Shown here: positions 35,601 to 42,717 of the stretch, in pieces
Position numbering within the stretch: the stretch's first letter is position 1
Layout: the number at the start of each line of letters is the position of its first letter
From: Umezawaea sp042738955
GTDB taxonomy: Bacteria; Actinomycetota; Actinomycetes; Mycobacteriales; Pseudonocardiaceae
Direction: 5' to 3'
Length of the DNA: 64,000 bases
Assembly: GCF_042738955.1 (NCBI RefSeq)
Contig: NZ_JBHYHC010000019.1
Coordinates: 38,618-102,617 of the forward strand
Made by a program: the position numbers and the translations under genes
Notes under the pieces: model-generated
What the model saw: the letters and a program-made list of their open reading frames with translations, nothing else
What the model was told of the DNA's origin: nothing
The model's database searches: none

Positions 35601-36884
35601 ATGGCGCTACCCGAACTGCACAGGTTCACGCTTCCCAACGGACTGCGGGTGGTGCTCGCCCCCGATACGAGTGCCCCGGTGGTCGGCGTGAGCGTGCACT
35701 ACGACGTCGGCTTCCGGTCCGAGCCCGAGGGGCGCACCGGCTTCGCGCACCTGTTCGAGCACTTGATGTTCCAGGGCAGCGAGAGCCTGGAGAAGCTCGC
35801 GCACTTCCGGCACGTGCAGTCCTCCGGCGGCACGTTCAACGGATCGACGCACCCCGACTACACCGACTACTACGAGGTGCTGCCGTCGGCGGCACTGGAG
35901 CGCGCGCTGTTCCTCGAAGCGGACCGCATGCGCGCCCCGAAGATCACCCAGGAGAACCTCAACAACCAGATCGACGTGGTGAAGGAGGAGATCCGCCTCA
36001 ACGTGCTGAACCGGCCGTACGGCGGTTTCCCCTGGATCCTGCTGCCGCCCGTGCTGTTCAAGACGTTCCCGAACGCCCACAACGGCTACGGCGACTTCAC
36101 CGACCTGGAGAACGCCACCGTCGAGGACTGCGCGGCCTTCTTCGACACCTACTACGCGCCCGGCAACGCCGTGCTGACCGTGGCGGGCGACTTCACCGTC
36201 GAGGGCGCGACCGCGCTGGTCGAGAAGCACTTCGGCGACGTGCCCGCGCGCACGGTGCCGGAGCGCCCGTCGTTCGCCGAGGACGCGCCCAAGGGCGAGA
36301 TCCGCTCCGAGCACACCGACCCGCACGCGCCGTTCCCGGCCGTGGCGATCGGCTACCGCGTCCCGAACCCGGTGACCGAGCTGGACGCCTACCTCGCCTA
36401 CCTGGTGCTGGCGGGCGTGCTGACCGACGGCGACGGCTCCCGCCTCCAGCAGCGGCTGGTGCACCGCGACGCCATCGTCACGGACATCAACGCGGGCTGC
36501 GGCCTGTTCGGCCCGCTGGAAGCGCGGGACCCGGACAGCTTCACCATCACCGCGATCCACGCCCCGGACGTGCCCGTGGAGCGGGTCATCGCCGCGCTGG
36601 ACGAGGAGCTCCAGCTCATCGCCGAGCAGCCCCCGACCGCGGAGGAGCTGGCGAAGGTGACCGCCCGCTGGGCGTCCACCATGCACCGCGAGCACGACCG
36701 GCTCACGAACCGCACCCTGGGCCTCGGCTCGGCGGAGCTGCTGTTCGGCCGCGCCGAGCTGATCCACGAGCTGCCCGAGCGCATCGCCGCCGTGACCGTC
36801 GACGAGGTCGCCGCCGCCGCGAAGGCCCTGCGCCCCGACTCGCGCGCCATCCTGATCGTCAACCCCGCCGGAGGTACCGAGTGA
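35601..36884 (+). CDS. M16B zinc peptidase, catalytic subunit
   Basis: The 427-residue protein carries the inverted zinc motif HLFEH (HxxEH) near residue 50 and the distal Glu in VVKEEIRLNV, so it has the full M16 active site. It resembles the beta-type subunit of processing peptidases and other paired M16B enzymes acting on small peptides. Its stop overlaps the next gene by 4 bases (GTGA), which encodes a non-catalytic partner. No signal peptide is visible, so it is cytoplasmic. Confidence 0.92.
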   Translation: MALPELHRFTLPNGLRVVLAPDTSAPVVGVSVHYDVGFRSEPEGRTGFAHLFEHLMFQGSESLEKLAHFRHVQSSGGTFNGSTHPDYTDYYEVLPSAALERALFLEADRMRAPKITQENLNNQIDVVKEEIRLNVLNRPYGGFPWILLPPVLFKTFPNAHNGYGDFTDLENATVEDCAAFFDTYYAPGNAVLTVAGDFTVEGATALVEKHFGDVPARTVPERPSFAEDAPKGEIRSEHTDPHAPFPAVAIGYRVPNPVTELDAYLAYLVLAGVLTDGDGSRLQQRLVHRDAIVTDINAGCGLFGPLEARDPDSFTITAIHAPDVPVERVIAALDEELQLIAEQPPTAEELAKVTARWASTMHREHDRLTNRTLGLGSAELLFGRAELIHELPERIAAVTVDEVAAAAKALRPDSRAILIVNPAGGTE

Positions 36885-38269
36885 GCGCCCCAGTGTCGCA
36901 CCGCAGCGCCGAGCAGATCGGCCGCACGGAGCAGGGGCCCCGCCCGCTTCCGGAGCTGAGCGAGCAGCGCGCGCCCGCCGACCTGTCCACTGTGGACACG
37001 ACGATCGCCAACGGCCTCCGGGTGGTCGCGGTCCGCCGCGCGTCCGTGCCGATGGTCGAGGTCCGCCTGCGGATCCCGTTCGCCGACCCGGCGGCGACCA
37101 GCGTCGGCTCGCAGCACTCGGCGTGGGGCGAGGTGCTGGCGAACACGATCCTCACCGGCACCGCGACCCGCGACCGGATCGCGATCGACACCGAGCTGGC
37201 GCTGGTCGGCTCGGAGCTGGACGCGGTCGTCGACCCGGAGCGGCTGAGCATCTCCGGCAGCGTCCTGGCGACCGGCCTGGACACCGTGCTCGACGTGATC
37301 CGCGACGTGCTGACCGGCGCGACCTACCCGGCCGACGAGGTGGACCGCGAACGCGACCGCCTCGTGGAGCGGATCGCGCTGGCCCGCTCGCAGCCGAACG
37401 TGATCGCCCGCGAGGCCCTCCAGAAGCACCTCTACGGCGACCACCCGTTCGCCAAGGAGATGCCGGAGGCCGACGAGGTCGCGCGGGTCACCCGCGACGA
37501 GGTCGCCGCGCTGCACACCAGGGCCGTGCTGCCCAAGGGTTCGGTGCTGGTGCTGGTCGGCGACATCGACCCGGACGCCATCGTCGGCACGGTCGAGTCC
37601 GTGCTGGCCGGGTGGACCGGCGAGGGCACCGCCGTCACGATCAGCCCGCTGCCCGAGGTCACCCCCGGCGACGTGCGGCTGATCCACCGGCCCGGCGCCG
37701 TGCAGTCGCAGATCCGGCTGGCCGCCCGCGCGGTCGAGCGGACCGACCCGAAGTACCCGGCGCTCCAGATCGCGAACCTGGTGTACGGCGGCTTCTTCTC
37801 GTCGCGCCTGGTGGAGAACATCCGCGAGGACAAGGGCTACACCTACAGCGCCCGCTCGCACCCGGAGTTCACCCCGCACGGCGCGAGCCTGATGATCGAC
37901 GCGGACACCGCGAGCGACGTCACGGCCGCCGCCCTGCTGGAGACCCGCTACGAGCTGGCCCGCCTGGGTCTCGTGCCGCCGTCGGCGGACGAGGTGGACG
38001 TGGCCCGCCGGTACGCCATCGGCTCGCTGCTGACCGCGACCTCGTCGCAGGGCGGCCTCGCGTCGTTCCTGGTGAGCCTGGCCGGTCTGGGCCTCGACCT
38101 CGACTGGTTCGTGGCGCACCCGGAGCGGCTGGCGAAGGTCACCGTGGAAGAGGTCGCGGCGGCCGCGCTGGAGTTCTTCGCCCCCACCGCGTTCACCGGC
38201 GTCCTCGTCGGCGACGCGGACAAGCTGGCGCCGCAGCTGAAGGCGCTGGGTGGAGTGACCCTGCCGTGA
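36881..38269 (+). CDS. M16B peptidase-like, non-catalytic subunit
   Basis: The 462-residue protein has the M16 fold but the HxxEH position is replaced (GSQHSAWGEV), so zinc cannot bind. It keeps the C-terminal Arg/Tyr substrate-binding segment SSRLVENIREDKGYTYSA. In heterodimeric M16B enzymes one partner supplies zinc and the other the Arg-Tyr pair, as seen here. It overlaps the catalytic subunit by 4 bases upstream and nudC by 4 bases downstream, giving a tightly coupled three-gene unit. Confidence 0.9.
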   Translation: MSAPVSHRSAEQIGRTEQGPRPLPELSEQRAPADLSTVDTTIANGLRVVAVRRASVPMVEVRLRIPFADPAATSVGSQHSAWGEVLANTILTGTATRDRIAIDTELALVGSELDAVVDPERLSISGSVLATGLDTVLDVIRDVLTGATYPADEVDRERDRLVERIALARSQPNVIAREALQKHLYGDHPFAKEMPEADEVARVTRDEVAALHTRAVLPKGSVLVLVGDIDPDAIVGTVESVLAGWTGEGTAVTISPLPEVTPGDVRLIHRPGAVQSQIRLAARAVERTDPKYPALQIANLVYGGFFSSRLVENIREDKGYTYSARSHPEFTPHGASLMIDADTASDVTAAALLETRYELARLGLVPPSADEVDVARRYAIGSLLTATSSQGGLASFLVSLAGLGLDLDWFVAHPERLAKVTVEEVAAAALEFFAPTAFTGVLVGDADKLAPQLKALGGVTLP

Positions 38270-39234
38270 CCGGTCCGTTCGAACTGCTGGACCTCCCGGC
38301 GCTCTCCCGGTTCACCGTGGACCGCCGGGAGCCCCTGCGAGCCGACGCGGAACGCCTGACCGCCCTGTGGCCGAAGGCACGGGTGATCGCCGTGGACAAG
38401 CGCGGCCGCACGATGGTGGCGGACAAGGGCACCCGGATCGTCGACCAGTCCGCACTGGAGTTCGGCGACAACCCGCCGGCGGACGCCGTGCTGCTCGGCG
38501 AGCAGGACGGCGTCGCCTACTGGGGCGTCCCCCTGCCGGACGACCCGACGGAAACCCAGATCAGCCCGGCCAGGGCCTGGCAGTTCCCGGACCTGACCGA
38601 CGACCCGCAACTGCTGGACCTGCGGGCCGTGGGCGCGCTCCTGGACGACACCGGGGCGGGCCTGCTGACCTCGGCGGTGGCGGCCTTCGCGTGGCACCGC
38701 AACGCGAAGTTCTGCGCCCGCTGCGGCTCACCGACGGAGTCGGTCAAATCCGGCTGGGCCCGCGTCTGCACGAAGTGCTCCCACGAGGAGTACCCCCGCA
38801 CCGACGCGGCCGTCATCTGCCTGGTCCACGACGGCGTGGGCGGCAACGGCGAGAACGTCCTGCTGGCCAGGGGAGCGGGCTGGCCGGAAGGCCGCTACTC
38901 GGTCCTCGCGGGCTTCGTCGAGGCGGGCGAATCCCTGGAAGCCTGCGTGGCAAGGGAAATCGTCGAAGAGGTCGGCGTGACGGTCACCTCCATCCGCTAC
39001 CTGGGCAGCCAACCGTGGCCGTTCCCCAGGTCGCTGATGGTCGGCTTCACCGCCATCGCCGACCCGGCGGAACCACTGGTGCCAGCGGACGGCGAGATCG
39101 CCCAAGCCAAGTGGGTCAGCCGTGACCTGGTCCGCCAGGCCTTGGCCGAACCGGGCAGCGTAGAAGACCTCCTGCTGGCACCAGGCGCGTCGATCGCCTA
39201 CCGGATGATCTCCTCCTGGGCCGCGGCCACCTGA
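38266..39234 (+). CDS. nudC: NudC NAD+/NADH diphosphatase
   Basis: The 322-residue protein has an N-terminal domain, a four-cysteine zinc ribbon (CARCGSP ... CTKCSHEE), the Nudix box GFVEAGESLEACVAREIVEEVGV read in two parts (Gly-x5-Glu ... REVxEEvG pattern), and the NudC hallmark SQPWPFPRS just after it. It hydrolyses NADH/NAD+ to NMN and AMP and can remove NAD caps from RNA. GTG 38266 overlaps the M16 stop. The neighbour expected from mycobacteria (uvrD2) is not in the window; accessory genes follow instead. Confidence 0.95.
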   Translation: MTGPFELLDLPALSRFTVDRREPLRADAERLTALWPKARVIAVDKRGRTMVADKGTRIVDQSALEFGDNPPADAVLLGEQDGVAYWGVPLPDDPTETQISPARAWQFPDLTDDPQLLDLRAVGALLDDTGAGLLTSAVAAFAWHRNAKFCARCGSPTESVKSGWARVCTKCSHEEYPRTDAAVICLVHDGVGGNGENVLLARGAGWPEGRYSVLAGFVEAGESLEACVAREIVEEVGVTVTSIRYLGSQPWPFPRSLMVGFTAIADPAEPLVPADGEIAQAKWVSRDLVRQALAEPGSVEDLLLAPGASIAYRMISSWAAAT

Positions 39235-39239
39235 GCAAG

Positions 39240-39275
39240 TCACCGGTGCGGTGGTGTCGACCACCGCACCGGTGA
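39240..39275. terminator. Bidirectional terminator between nudC and monooxygenase genes
   Basis: A 16-bp perfect stem (39240-39255 with 39260-39275) with a GTCG tetraloop sits between convergent stops 48 bases apart. Confidence 0.85.
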
Positions 39276-39282
39276 ACCGCCG

Positions 39283-40422
39283 TCAGTGGCGGTGACCGTA
39301 GGTCTTCGCGCGGCTCATCATGTCCCGCAGGTTCGCGGGCGCGTTGTAGCCGAAGGTCTGCTCGAAGGACTGGTAGCCCTCGATCGAGGACGCGGCACTG
39401 CGCGGCACCATCTGCTCGGCAAAGGCCGTGAACGCCGCCTCGACATCCCCGCGAGAGTCCACGATCGCCAGCGCGAGCTGCGCGCCGTCGTAGAGCGCCC
39501 AGTTGGCCCCATCACCGTCCGGCGGGGTGAGGTGCGCGGCGTCGCCGATCAACATGACACCGGGAACGCGGTCCCACGTGTGCCCCAACGGCAGCCCCCA
39601 GATCGGCCGCGCGACCGGCGTGGTCTCACCCCTGGTCACCAGCTCCAGCAACTCCGGAGCCCACCCCGGCCCGAGCTGCCGGGCGACTTCCCCGAGTGCC
39701 TGTTCACGGTCGGAGAAGTCGACAGTCCGCATCCACTCCAGGGGCTTCTTCAACACGACGTAGGTGTGGATGACGTCGTTGGCCTCGCGGTGGCCGAAGA
39801 TCCCCCTTCCCGGCTCCATCGCCAGCATCGCCCCACTGCCGACCAGGGCCGCACTGCGCTGGTGGCGCACCTCGACGTCGTGGAGGAACGTCTCCACCCA
39901 CACGGTCCCCAGGTACTCGGGCGAGGCCCCGTTGAGGTGGTCCCGAACCCGCGACCAGGCCCCGTCAGCGCCGACCAGCACATCGGTCTCCGTCGACGAC
40001 CCGTCGGCGAAGGTGACCGTGTGCCGTTCGCCGGACGAGATGGACACGGTCTTGTGACCCCACTTGATGGTGCCGGGCGGCAACGACTCGACGAGAATCC
40101 GCCGCAACTCCCCGCGCAGCACTTCCGGATTGCCCAACTCCCCGTCGTCAGGAATCTCCCCGACAACCTCTCCGTCGGACCCGAGGAACCGCATGGCCTC
40201 ACCCCCCATGTTGACGATCGACCGGAACTCCTCAAGCAGCCCGCACTCCCGCAGAGCGACCTGCCCGTTGAAGTCGTGGATGTCGAGCTGCCCACCCTGA
40301 GCACGCCCGGTGGGCGAGGCCTCAGCCTCGTAGACGGTCGAGGCGATGCCGTGGACGTGCAGCACACGAGCGAGGACCAGCCCCGCCAGCCCGGCCCCGA
40401 TGATGGTGATCGATCCGTTCAC
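39283..40422 (-). CDS. TetX-like FAD-dependent monooxygenase
   Basis: The 379-residue protein is a class A flavin monooxygenase: GxGxxG motif IIGAGLAGLVLARVL, DG motif GADGAWSRVRDHL, and GD motif GDAAHLTPPDGDGANWAL. The last segment and overall length resemble TetX-type enzymes that hydroxylate tetracyclines, though many relatives act on other aromatics. It is divergent from a MarR gene across a small palindrome, the usual arrangement for an inducible detoxifying enzyme. Whether it inactivates any antibiotic cannot be told from sequence. Confidence 0.88.
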   Translation of the reverse strand: MNGSITIIGAGLAGLVLARVLHVHGIASTVYEAEASPTGRAQGGQLDIHDFNGQVALRECGLLEEFRSIVNMGGEAMRFLGSDGEVVGEIPDDGELGNPEVLRGELRRILVESLPPGTIKWGHKTVSISSGERHTVTFADGSSTETDVLVGADGAWSRVRDHLNGASPEYLGTVWVETFLHDVEVRHQRSAALVGSGAMLAMEPGRGIFGHREANDVIHTYVVLKKPLEWMRTVDFSDREQALGEVARQLGPGWAPELLELVTRGETTPVARPIWGLPLGHTWDRVPGVMLIGDAAHLTPPDGDGANWALYDGAQLALAIVDSRGDVEAAFTAFAEQMVPRSAASSIEGYQSFEQTFGYNAPANLRDMMSRAKTYGHRH

Positions 40423-40477
40423 TGCACTGGCTCCTCGCGTCAGGTGATGGGTCTCCCATCATCATGCCGCAAAGTTA

Positions 40478-40497
40478 TTTTGTCGCAAAACTATGAT
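40478..40497. promoter_or_regulatory. MarR-type operator and -10 in the divergent region
   Basis: The palindrome TTTTG-TCG-CAAAA (40478-40490) abuts TATGAT (40492-40497), a strong -10 for the plus-strand marR gene. The AT-rich stretch stands out in this GC-rich sequence. Binding by the adjacent MarR to control both genes is the simplest reading. Confidence 0.5.
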
Positions 40498-40537
40498 GCG
40501 TCACATAGGATCCCACGGGACGGAGAGGAGGTCGGCC

Positions 40538-41026
40538 ATGCCTGAAGCCGAGCCGAACGGGCCGAGCGAGCAGTACGAGCACGTGCTGCGCAGCCTCACG
40601 GCCTTCAGCGCCACACGGAAGGAACTGGCACGGGTCTTCGCCAAAAGCGTGCGCATCCACACCACGGACGCCGACGCGGTAGTGCTGATCATCGAGGCCG
40701 AAGACAGAGGCGCACCACTGACCCCGGCACGCCTGGCCGAACGCGTAGGCCTATCCCCAGGCGCAACCTCAATCCTGCTAGGACGCCTCGAGCAAGCAGG
40801 ACACATCGAACGCACCAGGGAAGAAACCGACCGACGAATCGTGACCCTGCGCTCGACAACAACAATCAACGCCAAAGCAGACGCCTTCTTCGAACCACTG
40901 CAACAACAACTTGATCAGGCACTAGGCGAATTCACCAAGGAACAACTAGCCCTAGTAGCCCGCGCAGCCGACAACCTCCGCACCACCATGGAGACCTACC
41001 TCCGCGACAGCGACACCACCCCATAG
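40538..41026 (+). CDS. MarR-family regulator
   Basis: The 162-residue protein has the winged-helix core LTPARLAERVGLSPGATSILLGRLEQAGHI with the wing ERTREETDRRIVTLRST and flanking dimerisation helices. ATG 40538 follows GAGAGGAGG. It is divergent from the flavin monooxygenase gene and likely represses it until a ligand, perhaps the enzyme substrate, binds. Its last third uses more A-ending codons than the window average, hinting at separate origin. The structured element B starts 69 bases after its stop. Confidence 0.9.
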   Translation: MPEAEPNGPSEQYEHVLRSLTAFSATRKELARVFAKSVRIHTTDADAVVLIIEAEDRGAPLTPARLAERVGLSPGATSILLGRLEQAGHIERTREETDRRIVTLRSTTTINAKADAFFEPLQQQLDQALGEFTKEQLALVARAADNLRTTMETYLRDSDTTP

Positions 41027-41094
41027 ACCCGACTGCCCATCTGCCAGAGCTCGCAGAGCCGATTGCCTACCTGCTGGGGCTGGCTGGTTGGTAC
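41027..41094 (+). repeat. Degenerate ~30-nt direct repeats preceding structured element B
   Basis: GACTGCCCATCTGCC (41031) and GATTGCCTACCTGCT (41061) are 30 bases apart and begin four bases after the marR stop. The motif GAYTGCCYA plus CTGCYR also forms the repeats before element A, so the repeats seem to belong to the element. Confidence 0.5.
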
Positions 41095-41213
41095 GTGTCC
41101 GATTTTATTTGGGGGATTTGCCCCTTAAAATTGGAGATCGGGCAGGGCTTTGGGGCACTGCCTTTTGGCCCGATCAAGGGGCAAATCTAGGGGCCCCAAA
41201 TCAAATCGGACAC
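41095..41213 (+). repeat. Structured intergenic element, copy B
   Basis: The 119-base element has the same fold as copy A. Outer stem 41095-41105 pairs with 41203-41213 (11 bp). A T-C mismatch follows. Stem two 41107-41114 pairs with 41194-41201 (8 bp). The TAGGGG bulge lies at 41188-41193. Stem three 41115-41126 pairs with 41176-41187 (12 bp). The unpaired strand AAAATTGG follows. Stem four 41136-41143 pairs with 41168-41175 (8 bp), with an apical GGCAG/CTGCC hairpin beside TTTTG that competes with part of stem four. Relative to copy A, seven stem positions differ on both sides so that pairing is kept. Confidence 0.75.
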
Positions 41214-41268
41214 AGCGGGCTGGAAAACGAAGCCGCCAGGCGACCAAGCTGGAAGCCGAAGCCGCAGT

Positions 41269-42117
41269 TCACCCCTCCCGCAGCAACTCACCCCACGGCA
41301 TCCCCGCCACCACATCGGCATACCGCGTCCAAGTGATCTCCGGCAACGCGGGAACCGCCACGTCCAACCCCACCTCACTGAAGTACCGGAACATCAACGC
41401 CAAATCCATCGAATGCCGCTCCACCACCTCCATCGGCGGCCGATGATGCCGAATCGGCGACCCGATGGCCGCCGTCAACACCGAAGCCATCGCCGCAGGC
41501 GTAGTCACCTCTCCCGCCAAATCCATCCGCACCCGGTCAAACCGCCCAGGCTGCTCCAACGCCAACACAGCCACAGCGGCGATATCGGCAACAGCCACCA
41601 GGTGCATCGGAGCATCGGAAGGCATCGGCAACCCGAGCACCCCCCGCCGCAGCCCGCTCAACGACCACTCACCGAACTTGTCATCCACGAACGCGGCGGG
41701 TCCGAGCACCGTCCACCGCACAGACCCAGCCGCCAAGTGCTCCTCAATCCGCTGCTTGCTGTCGAAGTGCGGAATCCCCGTGCCCCGGTCCGCATTGGCG
41801 GCCGACGTGAACACGATGTGATCCACACCCGCCGCCGCATCGACCAACGCGATCCCCTGCCGAGTCTCGGTGGCCGGATCAGTCCCGAACGGCGTGGTCA
41901 CCGCGAACACAGACCCAACACCGACCAACGCGGCCGACAGCGACGCCGGATCGTCAAAATCCCCTCCAACCACCTCCGCCCCCGCCGCCCGCAACCGCCC
42001 GGCGGCAGCACCGCCGGGATCCCGCGTAAGAGCACGCACAACATGCCCACGAGCAAGCAGCAATCGAGCAACAGCGCCGCCCTGAGCGCCAGTGGCACCA
42101 GTAACCAAAGTTGTCAT
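41269..42117 (-). CDS. NmrA/SDR-type NAD(P)H-binding oxidoreductase
   Basis: The 282-residue protein begins TTLVTGATGAQGGAVARLLL, an extended-SDR/NmrA Rossmann motif (GxxGxxG), and continues with the GDFDDPASL and FTSAANADRG segments of NmrA-like proteins related to quinone or NADPH sensors and reductases. The start ATG 42117 lies a few bases from a promoter whose -35 TTGACG is at 42153-42148 on the minus strand, so the message is nearly leaderless. It is divergent from a MarR gene, its probable regulator. Confidence 0.87.
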   Translation of the reverse strand: MTTLVTGATGAQGGAVARLLLARGHVVRALTRDPGGAAAGRLRAAGAEVVGGDFDDPASLSAALVGVGSVFAVTTPFGTDPATETRQGIALVDAAAGVDHIVFTSAANADRGTGIPHFDSKQRIEEHLAAGSVRWTVLGPAAFVDDKFGEWSLSGLRRGVLGLPMPSDAPMHLVAVADIAAVAVLALEQPGRFDRVRMDLAGEVTTPAAMASVLTAAIGSPIRHHRPPMEVVERHSMDLALMFRYFSEVGLDVAVPALPEITWTRYADVVAGMPWGELLREG

Positions 42118-42126
42118 GCGAAAAGA

Positions 42127-42168
42127 TTGACACTGAAAACGTCCCGGCGTCAAACGAATTGCTAGGAT
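42127..42168. promoter_or_regulatory. Divergent promoter region, NmrA-like/MarR genes
   Basis: TTGAC (42127-42131) and GTCAA (42149-42153) form an inverted repeat with a 17-base spacer. The minus-strand reading TTGACG is the -35 for the NmrA-like gene. TAGGAT (42163-42168) is a -10 eight bases before ATG 42176, favouring that codon over ATG 42167 for marR. Confidence 0.45.
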
Positions 42169-42175
42169 GACCGCC

Positions 42176-42646
42176 ATGACCGAGCCGAGCGACGCCCTGC
42201 TGGCCTGGCTGTACGCCCACCAGGGCGTGGAGGCGTCCCAGTCGGCGATGAGCGACCGCATGGAAGCCGTAGCGGGCTGCTCGCTGCTCGAGCACTCGGC
42301 CCTCTACCGGCTGAAGATGAACGGCGGCAGACTCCGCATGCTGGACCTGTCCGATCTGCTCTCGGTGAGCCCGAGCGGCGTGACGCGCCTGGTCGAACGC
42401 CTGGTGAAACGCGGCTGGGTAGCCCGCGAACAGCCGCCGGACAACCGCAGACTGGTCTACGCCGTCCTGACCGAGCAGGGCAGGCGGATGGTCGAGGACG
42501 TCACGGCCGCCGCCTACCGCGACACCGTGGCCGCCGCCTTCTCCGACCACCTGGACGACCGCGACATCGCCGACCTCAAACGCGTCGGCCGCAAACTCCT
42601 GGAAGCCCACGGCCGCTGGGACGAACAGCGCTTCGCGACGGACTGA
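42176..42646 (+). CDS. MarR-family regulator
   Basis: The 156-residue protein contains a MarR winged helix (RMLDLSDLLSVSPSGVTRLVERLVKRGWVAREQPPDNRRLVYAVLT) with typical DNRR wing residues, and helices around it for dimerisation. ATG 42167 is three codons upstream in frame, but the -10 at 42163-42168 overlaps it, so ATG 42176 with a leaderless message is preferred. Divergent orientation suggests it controls the NmrA-like reductase and itself. Confidence 0.88.
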   Translation: MTEPSDALLAWLYAHQGVEASQSAMSDRMEAVAGCSLLEHSALYRLKMNGGRLRMLDLSDLLSVSPSGVTRLVERLVKRGWVAREQPPDNRRLVYAVLTEQGRRMVEDVTAAAYRDTVAAAFSDHLDDRDIADLKRVGRKLLEAHGRWDEQRFATD

Positions 42647-42667
42647 GAAAACGGACCGGGAAACGGA

Positions 42668-42705
42668 GAAGGGGGCAGGAGGTCCGCCAACCCCCTGCCC
42701 CCTTC
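42668..42705. terminator. Bidirectional terminator between marR and GH30 genes
   Basis: GAAGGGGGCAGG (42668-42679) pairs with CCTGCCCCCTTC (42694-42705), a 12-bp stem with a 14-base loop between convergent stops. Confidence 0.8.
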
Positions 42706-42717
42706 AGCCCTGGCGTG

